The translations under genes were made by a program, and so were the position numbers. DNA of 64,000 nucleotides, from NCBI GenBank assembly GCA_031979385.1, contig DALZEF010000007.1, positions 1 to 64,000 of the forward strand, read 5' to 3'. Source of the DNA: Timonella sp031979385 (GTDB lineage Bacteria > Actinomycetota > Actinomycetes > Actinomycetales > Cellulomonadaceae). Position 1 is the first letter of the stretch. Every line of letters begins with the position of its first letter. Below are positions 51,641-59,390 of the stretch, piece by piece. The notes below the pieces were generated by a model, which was given only the letters and a program-made list of their open reading frames with translations, did no database searches and was not told where the DNA came from.

Positions 51641-52684
51641 TCAGTTTCCCTTGAGGAAACCCCAACCCCAGCTCACATGCATGGTCGCAAGAACAGCGGG
51701 AAGCCTGACGCGTGCGCGTGCGGGTAGATCGCGGCCAATCCACAACCCGCCAAGGGCAACCAGAAGGCCATAACCGATGGGAGCAGCAAACCCAAGAGTC
51801 AGCCACCAGCCCCACCCCTGACCGGCAAGGCCAAGTACCGCGCCGAACAGACCCAGCACCGTTCCTATGAGCATAGTTGCGACCGCGATGGGCGGGGCAA
51901 GATACCGGGGCGAAGCGGTCTGACGGTTGTTGCGGATAACCTCGCGACGCCACATGCCGGTCCGCTCAAACTGGTGCGCGAGTGCTGAGAAGCTTGAGCG
52001 AGGCCGATACTCAACCTCGACATCCGGCTTGAACCAGATAAGGCCACCGGCCTGACGGAGACGCAAGTTGAGTTCCCAATCCTCGGCACGCTGGTAGTGC
52101 TCGTCGTATCCCCCGACCTGTTTCAGCGCGGCCATCTGAAAGGTACCGAGATATGCGGTCTCGCTTGGCCCCTCGATGCCACCCACATGAAACGATGCCG
52201 GGCCGATACCAAGTGGGTGCGACATGGCGCGTGCCACGGCAACCTCGACCGGTGACTTCCCCACCGGCTTCATGAGACCACCGATGTTTTGAGCACCGGT
52301 ACGCACGAGAGCGTCAACCATGGTCTTGATATACCCGTGAGGCAACCGGGTGTGCCCATCGAAACGGACCACGATCTCGGTATCCGTCGGACAGTTCGCA
52401 AGTGCGATGTTCAACCCGTTGGGAATCAGGCCGGTCGGGTTCTCCACGATCCTCACCCTCGGGTCACGAGTCGCATATTCCTTGGCAATCCCGTACGTGT
52501 TGTCCCGCGAGGGGCCGATGGCCAAGATCACCTGGAAAGGACGCCCGTACTCTTGGGAGAGTACTGAATCCAATGCGGCCTCGAGGTATCGTTCCTCGTT
52601 ACGAACCGTGGCGATCACACACACGTGAGGGATGTTTGTCGTCTCGGGCCGAGCGTTCGTTTGACTGAGCGTATCCGCTGACAT
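51641..52684 (-). CDS. Family 2 glycosyltransferase with C-terminal membrane helices
   Basis: 347 aa. GT-A start HVCVIATVRNEERYLEAALDS, then IVVRFDGHTRLPHGYI with the DxD-like DGH, and AEDWELNLRLRQAGG as the catalytic ED motif. Two or three C-terminal helices (AVATMLIGTVLGLFGAVLG, GWWLTLGFAAPIGYGLLVAL) would anchor it in the membrane. The ATG at 52684 is chosen; TACTGT lies 7 nt upstream, so a leaderless mRNA is likely. It converges with the transferase genes and likely works on the same glycan region. Confidence 0.85.
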   Translation of the reverse strand: MSADTLSQTNARPETTNIPHVCVIATVRNEERYLEAALDSVLSQEYGRPFQVILAIGPSRDNTYGIAKEYATRDPRVRIVENPTGLIPNGLNIALANCPTDTEIVVRFDGHTRLPHGYIKTMVDALVRTGAQNIGGLMKPVGKSPVEVAVARAMSHPLGIGPASFHVGGIEGPSETAYLGTFQMAALKQVGGYDEHYQRAEDWELNLRLRQAGGLIWFKPDVEVEYRPRSSFSALAHQFERTGMWRREVIRNNRQTASPRYLAPPIAVATMLIGTVLGLFGAVLGLAGQGWGWWLTLGFAAPIGYGLLVALGGLWIGRDLPARARVRLPAVLATMHVSWGWGFLKGN

Positions 52685-52814
52685 AGCAAGCACAGTATTA
52701 CCGCGACGTTGACGGCTGGTTGAAGATCGGGCAACGCAAAGTGAAATCCGAGCATAGGTTTGGTATCTCAGACCTCTCCATCCCAAGAGGCGGCCTCACC
52801 GCAATCAGGTGCGA

Positions 52815-52820
52815 TACGTT
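52815..52820 (+). promoter_or_regulatory. -10 box of a probable leaderless promoter (Nudix)
   Basis: TACGTT ends 6 nt before the ATG at 52827 and supports that start. Confidence 0.45.
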
Positions 52821-52826
52821 AGGGAC

Positions 52827-53367
52827 ATGACTGATGCCCGCGAACAGCGTCCCGAGTTTGTCCGNNNNNNNNNNCCGTAAACCCGGTGATGGCTGGATTG
52901 AGTGCGGTTGTGGATCGCAACATTGGGGGCTAAACGGTGCCGCAGGCCTGTTCCTCGTGCGCCGAACGCATGCAGCCACGGGCCTGGAAGTCCTCATGCA
53001 ACATCGCGCACCGTGGAGCCATCAGGGTGGAACCTGGGCCGTGCCAGGTGGCGCAATCATGGACGGCGAGTCAGCGACGGCGGCAGCACTGCGCGAGACC
53101 TGGGAGGAGGCGGGCGTACCTCCTGAAGCTGCTGCCCCCTTCGACTGGCACATACTAGAACACCCCGATTGGTCCTACACCACGGTACTCGCCGAACTGA
53201 CCACCTCGAACATCCGGGTTGGTGCCACGGATTCGGAATCGCTGAGTATCGAGTGGGTTGACCTAGACGATCTCCTCGACCCTACCGAACCGCGTCCGTT
53301 GCTGCCCGCCTTCAAAGCCGCGCTCCCCACTTTGGTTACGGCAACCACCAGACATTTTCAAATATGA
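52827..53367 (+). CDS. Nudix hydrolase (interrupted by an N gap)
   Basis: The Nudix box GGAIMDGESATAAALRETWEEAG fits GX5EX7REUXEEXGU (written here across 23 residues, spelled in short parts: GGAIMDGE, then RETWEEAG). The N-terminal CGCGSQHWGLNGAAGLFLV is a common start for this subfamily. Ten Ns at 52865-52874 break the frame: the ATG at 52827, which has TACGTT 6 nt upstream, is one base out of register with the downstream frame, so the gap length is not exactly 10. Another ATG at 52834 keeps the frame but is less plausible. Substrate unknown. Confidence 0.85.
52865..52874. other. Assembly gap of ten Ns
   Basis: Ambiguous bases inside the Nudix gene. Marks a scaffold join or unresolved bases. 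Confidence 0.98.
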
Positions 53368-53422
53368 CCATCTTGTGACCGAATCCAGGGTAAAACCGCT
53401 GATAACTGCCCGCATTAAGCGG

Positions 53423-53428
53423 TAGATT
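53423..53428 (+). promoter_or_regulatory. -10 box of a probable leaderless promoter (EEP gene)
   Basis: TAGATT ends 6 nt before the ATG at 53435. Confidence 0.5.
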
Positions 53429-53434
53429 AGGCCC

Positions 53435-55381
53435 ATGAATATTTCGGGAAGGCGCGCTGGAGTTACGCTAAGCGTTCTGCTGTCGCTCGTCGTGGTCGTA
53501 TCCATCGAACTCGTGAAGTTCACTGGCCCTCAAGTCGACTTCCTGATGAACACTCGCGGACTGATCGTAGCCGCGCTCCTCGCTCTGGTCACCTATGCGT
53601 CTCCGGCCATATGGATCTTCGTGTTCACGGGTCGCCGCGGCGTCGGCGGCACACACCTGGTGTGGGCAGTCGTGGCCCTCGCGGTAGCGCGCGTAGCGGT
53701 CCAAGTCTCCTCTGGTTCGCTGCGCCTGATACTCGGATTCGTGGCCGTTTCCATTGGATTGGCGACGATCACTCTCGTGGCAGCCGCAACCTCACTTATT
53801 GGCGGTGTTCTGGTTGCCCGCGGGTTTGCTGGTGGCGTGTTCTTGAGCGCGGCGCTCTCGCTGTCGTTCGGCACCTTCGACGTGATCTGGCGTCCTGGAT
53901 TTGTTGCCGGTGCGGTGACGGGAGCGATCGTGGCGCTCGCAGTAGCCCTTGCAGCGAGTATGCGATCCCTTCCCGAACAACCATACGCACAGGGCCTGTG
54001 GGCGCTTGGCCCAGCACTTTCACTTGCGATCATGGTGTTTACCAACCCCGCCTTCATCTCATCGCAGGCGGGAATACCACTGTGGGCAGCCACGGTATCC
54101 CTCCTGGCTGGCTTCCTGCTGGCAACCGTACTCCTGCGCTCGCAGGGTCAGCCCACCCTGCTGTTAACTCTCGTCGTCTTCCTGGCAACAGCCACCGTGT
54201 ACTTCGTGCCAGGATGGCCGCAGCCGGGATCAGTTCTCGTGTCAATCATCGTGGTCGTGTTCGTCGCACTGCTGGGTGGCGGGGTGTGTGGGCTGGTTGC
54301 GGTAGCGACCGAACGTTCCCGACGGCTCTCCTCGCGGCGCCGTCTAGCTGGCGCAGCAAGTGGAACCGGTCTCTTGGTGATTCTGCCCACGCTGATCTTC
54401 CAGGTGGATTACGATATCCCGCTTGGCTTCCCCAACGGGTTCGTCATTGTCGCGGCAGCCGCTCTCCTGTGCATTTATGCGCTCTACGTCGAACGCTGGG
54501 AGCGTCGGCTCGGGCACCGGGCAAGCCAACTCGACCCTTCGGCTAGTTCTCGGTCTGGCCAGTTGGCCCAGATGGGTGCGCTAGTTGGGGTTGCCGCACT
54601 CACCGTGATCGGCACCTTCATCGTGCGTCCCACCGTTCCCGATGAGATACCTGAGATTGCAGTATCAGAGGCCCGAGTCCTCAACTGGAACTTGCACTAC
54701 GGTGTTTCCCTCGACGGGGATCTGACCTGGGACGAGATGGCCGAGGTCATCTCGGACAGCGGTGCGCACATCGTCGCTCTGCAGGAGGTGTCCCGCGGTT
54801 GGATCCTTGGCGGCGGCGGCGACATGCTCACCTATCTGGCAAACAAACTCGGCATGGAATACGCATTCGTTGGCGCCGCCGATCTCCAGTTCGGAAACGC
54901 CCTGCTGTGGGATCCGATGACGCCGCTGACCGATATCGAGCGCACGGCGCTCGCATACGGCGATGGACCACAGCGCCGCTCCGCGATTGCCGGGACATGG
55001 GTGTCGTCGGGAATCGACATCCGGTTCGTGAGCGTTCATCTGCAACACCGCGAATCCAACACACCCACTCGCATGCTTCAGATTGCCGACCTGTTTGAGG
55101 GCCTGGACATTGATTCGTCCGCCGTTGTCATGGGAGACTTCAACGCTGAGCCTGGCTGGCCCGAGATCATCCATTTCGAATCTCAGGGTTTCGAGTCCGC
55201 CGTCGATGTTTACGGCGACCCGAATGCGATGACCTATCCGGCAACTGACCCCACTTACCGCATCGACTGGACCTTCACACTAGGGGTCACAACCGGTGAA
55301 ACCACCGTACTCGACACCGAAGCGTCGGACCACCTTCCGATCCTGTCCAGTGTCTTCGTCCCCGCGCCGAACTTGAACTAG
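53435..55381 (+). CDS. Membrane protein with C-terminal endonuclease/exonuclease/phosphatase (EEP) domain
   Basis: 648 aa. The first 400 residues hold about twelve hydrophobic helices (for example VTLSVLLSLVVVVSIELV and LIVAALLALVTYASPAIWIFV). The last 240 residues are an EEP-fold domain: VLNWNLHYGV, IVALQEVSRGW with the metal Glu, VVMGDFNAEPGW, and DTEASDHLPILSSV with the catalytic His. EEP domains cleave phosphodiesters in DNA, inositol phosphates or sphingomyelin. Joined to many helices it may act on a lipid or be extracytoplasmic. ATG 6 nt after TAGATT, so leaderless. Confidence 0.88.
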   Translation: MNISGRRAGVTLSVLLSLVVVVSIELVKFTGPQVDFLMNTRGLIVAALLALVTYASPAIWIFVFTGRRGVGGTHLVWAVVALAVARVAVQVSSGSLRLILGFVAVSIGLATITLVAAATSLIGGVLVARGFAGGVFLSAALSLSFGTFDVIWRPGFVAGAVTGAIVALAVALAASMRSLPEQPYAQGLWALGPALSLAIMVFTNPAFISSQAGIPLWAATVSLLAGFLLATVLLRSQGQPTLLLTLVVFLATATVYFVPGWPQPGSVLVSIIVVVFVALLGGGVCGLVAVATERSRRLSSRRRLAGAASGTGLLVILPTLIFQVDYDIPLGFPNGFVIVAAAALLCIYALYVERWERRLGHRASQLDPSASSRSGQLAQMGALVGVAALTVIGTFIVRPTVPDEIPEIAVSEARVLNWNLHYGVSLDGDLTWDEMAEVISDSGAHIVALQEVSRGWILGGGGDMLTYLANKLGMEYAFVGAADLQFGNALLWDPMTPLTDIERTALAYGDGPQRRSAIAGTWVSSGIDIRFVSVHLQHRESNTPTRMLQIADLFEGLDIDSSAVVMGDFNAEPGWPEIIHFESQGFESAVDVYGDPNAMTYPATDPTYRIDWTFTLGVTTGETTVLDTEASDHLPILSSVFVPAPNLN

Positions 55382-55398
55382 GTTGCTCTCTCGGTCGG

Positions 55399-58215
55399 TC
55401 ACCGACCCATACGTGTCAGCAGCCCGAGCACGCCGGCACGGGCACGCACAGCCTTGCGCTTGTTAGATGGCAGCCAGACAGCGAATTCCTCAATGAGCAA
55501 AGACGCCTTACGCGACTGCGGGTTCAAGTTGAGCGCCCGGCAGGCATACTCGTAGCCGCGCAGCCCAAGCAGACCCGTATCGATCCGGCATGCCTCGCTC
55601 AAGTCAAGCCATACACGCGCAGAACCCCACGTCTCGCCACCCAACAGATTCACCAGGCGAACATAAAGATCACGAGGCATCATTGAGCGCCCCGACTTGA
55701 TCAGATACGAGACGTCCGAACTTCCCGGCTGCTCCCCCAGGAATCGGGCGACGCTGACAAAAAGTTCAGAGACCGATCGAACCAGCAAGACCTGGTCGCG
55801 CGCACCGACAGCGGCTTGCGAACGTCCATGCCCCGCCACGACTATGGCCAAAACAGACGCGATCCGGTTTCGTAACGCACGTGGCGAAAACAATCCCAAG
55901 CGTTTTGCATATGCCTCTGCGTCGACGTCAACCGCTATAACCCGTGTGATCGCCTGCAACACAGCGGGTGCCGAATACTCCTCGAAAGAGGCATAACCGC
56001 GGGCACCGTCGAAGATCTCACTGGTTCCCACGCCCGCGTAGGTCACGATCCTCATGCGGTGCTGTCCCGCTTCCAAGGCCGCTAGAGGCATTGGGTCATC
56101 AGCACTCGACAGTAGGAAAACATCGCACTGCGTCATCAGTGTGGAAAGCTCCGAGCGCGGTATCGCGCCAAGCCATTCAACGTTCTGAGAGAGCTCCGTA
56201 TCCTCATTGAGATGCGGAGTCATCCGCCCCGCCCAGACAAAGCGAAACGGCAGTCCCTGGGCGTGGGCGAGATCGGCGACCTCACAGAAGAGCCGTGCCC
56301 CTTTTCGTTCCTGGACTGTCCCTGCCATCATGACGGTCATCTTCTGGTCAGGTTTACCCTCCATCCGCGGAACAAAAACGCCACCCAGACCCGGGGCTGT
56401 GTTCAACACCCAGTGCACGCGCCCCGCGCCCAATGACGTGAACAGTTCCATCTGATGTTGGGAGACACACAGGACATCCATCATGGGCAAAAGATTGAGC
56501 AGGTTCTGGTGGCGGTCAGGAACCCGTTCCCGCTCGTACCTGATAACCCACTCGGTTTCGTGGGCATAGACAGCCACCGGTGTTCCCCTGTGCACTACAT
56601 TGCGGACGGCGCTCGAGAAAACCCTGCTGCGCCAGAACGGGGCCAGACTATTGACCAGTACCACGTCGTATCGCAGCAGTTCATCAGTCAGGCTCTTCAC
56701 GTTCAAATAGGCTCGGGTGTCGATGAGAGTGATATTGCCTCTTTGCCTCTCACCCATCGCCTCTATTGCTGTCTGCAGCGGAATGGCGATTCCCGTGGAG
56801 TAGGCGAAATCATCACCGACCACGGCGATCCGGTTGGGTAGGTTCGACATCTCGAACTCCCAGTCCAGATTCTCGATGAGGGGATCACTCGGCACCGCAG
56901 GTTCTGGGTCGAGTGGTCGCGCGATCTGCGCCCCCAGGATCTCCCGCACACATGCGCCTGCCGGATCAGGGTTTCGCGCTATGACCTTGTCAATCGGGAA
57001 CCCCACCTTGTTCGCTGGGAATACACCCGACTGAACATATCGATCGAGCACCGTACCCAGTTCGGTCGTCGAAGCGACATTTCGGATCAGGGGGTGAGCG
57101 ATGCGTGGCATAACTGCATCGACGGCAGCACTGCCCACGAAGATCAGCGGTACCTGGTTTTTCAGTGCGTCGGTGTAGATGCTTGAGTAGAACGTCACTA
57201 TCCCGTCGACATCCGCGATCAGGTCTTCTGCGAGGCCCCGTGAGAGCAGACCCACGTTCTCCGCGCCAAATTGTTCGCGGAGCCAGGCAATGTGCTGCTT
57301 GGAACTTGATGGGTGGGGTTTGATCAGAAAAGACCCCACCTTGCGTGTCTGGTTGACGGTTGCGACAAGTAGGCCTTGATGATCGGCTCGGCTACATTTA
57401 CGCTGCTCCTGCAATGCCTGATCCGCGATGATGAAGAACGGCTCCCGATCTGGGTCAGTCCTGCGGACTGGTTCCGACATTCGTGCGTGAGTACTGAACT
57501 CGCGGTTGTCTGACACACCGATCGCACCGGTCACTGCTATGTCGGCAGAGAAGTGTGGGTCTCGTCCCCGGATGAAGTCGCCAGTTGTATCACCCCATAC
57601 GCACGTCACGGATGGCTGCGTCATGCCATAGGACCAGTTCTGGTCTCGGTTCAAGAGGTTTGCTCGGCGGAAGTGAAAGTGCAGGTGTCCGTCCTGAACC
57701 AAAATCGTGGCCACCTTGTCACGCACGCCCGCCATGACCTGACGTCCACGCCGAGAACGATCATTGAACAGCACCACGGAGTCCACCTGCTCACGATCAA
57801 CCCAGTCTGCCATCTTCGCTGGTAGCTGATCGGTCCAGTCACGTGCAACAGCCCCTTCACGGGGAAAGACATTGACGTATGTGGCATGCTCGCCCAGATC
57901 GTTCAACCCGGCTTTGATCCACTGCTCTACGGTGCCCTCAGGATCGGCTGTAACCAGTTCAAAGGTGCTGCCCTCGGGTAGCCGGGCCGCAATCTGCAAC
58001 GACAGGTGCACCCCGTTTCGGTTCTCCACGAAGAAGGCGACCCTCCGCGCCTGGCTTCGGCTGAGTTCTTCAGTTGCGTCCTTCAAAATCTGCACCTTTT
58101 CCAAGGGGACGTGAGTCACCACGCTGCGGGCCCCATTTACTTCCTCGTGTCCTCCGTGTAGTCCCGAAGGAGTCCTGTCATTACGCACATGTTTGCATAG
58201 TTTGTCCGATTGCAA
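55399..58215 (-). CDS. Large two-domain glycosyltransferase
   Basis: 938 aa. The N-terminal half (about residues 60-470) looks like a capsule-type transferase related to polysialyltransferase/KpsC-like proteins (TILVQDGHLHFHFRR, SFLIKPHPSSSKQH, DGIVTFYSSIYTDALKN). From about residue 490 a GT4-like domain follows (RIAVVGDDFAYSTG, MMAGTVQERKGARLF, ECLGA-type region replaced by VEWLGAIPRSELS, and FLLSSADDPMPLAALEA). Start is uncertain; codons between 58215 and about 58119 are possible. Near the sialic acid genes, convergent to the EEP gene. Two activities in one chain suggest polymer elongation. Confidence 0.75.
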   Translation of the reverse strand: MQSDKLCKHVRNDRTPSGLHGGHEEVNGARSVVTHVPLEKVQILKDATEELSRSQARRVAFFVENRNGVHLSLQIAARLPEGSTFELVTADPEGTVEQWIKAGLNDLGEHATYVNVFPREGAVARDWTDQLPAKMADWVDREQVDSVVLFNDRSRRGRQVMAGVRDKVATILVQDGHLHFHFRRANLLNRDQNWSYGMTQPSVTCVWGDTTGDFIRGRDPHFSADIAVTGAIGVSDNREFSTHARMSEPVRRTDPDREPFFIIADQALQEQRKCSRADHQGLLVATVNQTRKVGSFLIKPHPSSSKQHIAWLREQFGAENVGLLSRGLAEDLIADVDGIVTFYSSIYTDALKNQVPLIFVGSAAVDAVMPRIAHPLIRNVASTTELGTVLDRYVQSGVFPANKVGFPIDKVIARNPDPAGACVREILGAQIARPLDPEPAVPSDPLIENLDWEFEMSNLPNRIAVVGDDFAYSTGIAIPLQTAIEAMGERQRGNITLIDTRAYLNVKSLTDELLRYDVVLVNSLAPFWRSRVFSSAVRNVVHRGTPVAVYAHETEWVIRYERERVPDRHQNLLNLLPMMDVLCVSQHQMELFTSLGAGRVHWVLNTAPGLGGVFVPRMEGKPDQKMTVMMAGTVQERKGARLFCEVADLAHAQGLPFRFVWAGRMTPHLNEDTELSQNVEWLGAIPRSELSTLMTQCDVFLLSSADDPMPLAALEAGQHRMRIVTYAGVGTSEIFDGARGYASFEEYSAPAVLQAITRVIAVDVDAEAYAKRLGLFSPRALRNRIASVLAIVVAGHGRSQAAVGARDQVLLVRSVSELFVSVARFLGEQPGSSDVSYLIKSGRSMMPRDLYVRLVNLLGGETWGSARVWLDLSEACRIDTGLLGLRGYEYACRALNLNPQSRKASLLIEEFAVWLPSNKRKAVRARAGVLGLLTRMGR

Positions 58216-58431
58216 ATGAATTCAGACTTCGGAGGAGACACCACAGAATATCTGCAAAATACCAGTTCAAGGCATGTTTAGACGAAAATCGAATTACCGA
58301 CGATGCGACAGCGCAACGCAACTATTCATACGTTCGACGCAGTTCATTCATGAGCGAGTAGACCGCGCTTCATTTACGTAACGGAACGTTCTACACGGGC
58401 GATCTGCCACACGCAACCTTGGAGGCACAAG

Positions 58432-59172
58432 ATGGACGCATCACCAGTCGACCCCCGTGCGCTAGAGATACTGGGAATCAGAGGAGTTCGACTCCAGGAT
58501 CTCTCTGGCTCTCACTCGCGCCTTAATGCCGAAACGCCCGTCTCGTTGAACCACGCGCAGATCATCGGGGAAGTCAGTGTGGGAATGTTGACCTACGTTG
58601 GCCCCGCAAGCAGCCTACGAGAGGTGTCCATTGGGCGGTACTGCGCGATAGCCCCAAAGGTCATGATCGCTCCTGTTGAACACCCCACCAACTGGTTATC
58701 GATCCATCCCTTCCAGTACGACGGCACCCGTCAATTCGACGCGTATCCGTCCTACCTTGCTCTTGCAACGCGACGCACTGGTCGTGGCCCTGTCAAACGC
58801 ACCGTCGTCGGCAACGATGTATGGATCGGCGATGGGGTTCTCGTGAAGGAAGGCATCACGATTGGCGACGGCGCAGTCATCGGCGCCAGGTCGGTGGTCA
58901 CCCGGGATGTTCCTCCCTACACGATCGTTGCGGGTGTTCCCAGCCGTTTGGTGAGACCACGGTTCGATCAGGACCTCACAAGACGACTGCTTGCCTTACG
59001 TTGGTGGGATCTGGATTTAACCCAGGTCTCTCAAGACCTACCGTTCGAGAATCCCCGACAAGCGATACAGCGACTAGAGGCTCTCCTACACGGCAACAGC
59101 CTGTTCCCGGTTAGCCCGCCATCCTTCACCGTCACGAGAACGAATACCGATCTTCACATCTCATCGCAGTGA
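58432..59172 (+). CDS. Hexapeptide-repeat acetyltransferase (LbH fold)
   Basis: 246 aa left-handed beta-helix: VGMLTYVGPASSLREVSIGRYC, VVGNDVWIGDGVLVKEGITIGDGAVIGARS and the terminal VAGVPSRLVRPRF are the repeats and closing loop of the CatB/NodL-type O- or N-acetyltransferases; VEHPTNWLSIHPFQYDG is their substrate loop with the catalytic His. It could O-acetylate the surface glycan made by the neighbouring genes. GGAGG upstream of the ATG. Confidence 0.88.
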   Translation: MDASPVDPRALEILGIRGVRLQDLSGSHSRLNAETPVSLNHAQIIGEVSVGMLTYVGPASSLREVSIGRYCAIAPKVMIAPVEHPTNWLSIHPFQYDGTRQFDAYPSYLALATRRTGRGPVKRTVVGNDVWIGDGVLVKEGITIGDGAVIGARSVVTRDVPPYTIVAGVPSRLVRPRFDQDLTRRLLALRWWDLDLTQVSQDLPFENPRQAIQRLEALLHGNSLFPVSPPSFTVTRTNTDLHISSQ

Positions 59173-59390
59173 CAGCGCCCACCACTGCGAGCGCCTTGTC
59201 CAGCACTTCTGGAACGCCTCGGCAGTTAAACGCAGAACTTTAGGAAAAAATCCAAAGATCACCCGTATTGACCTGAAATTCACCCACCGTCTATCGCCTT
59301 GTGTCATCAAGTACACGATGGGTTGCTGAACTGTTCCTGGCTCACAAGCAGGACTAATGAGCCAAGACAAACCCTCGATACCAATGGAGC

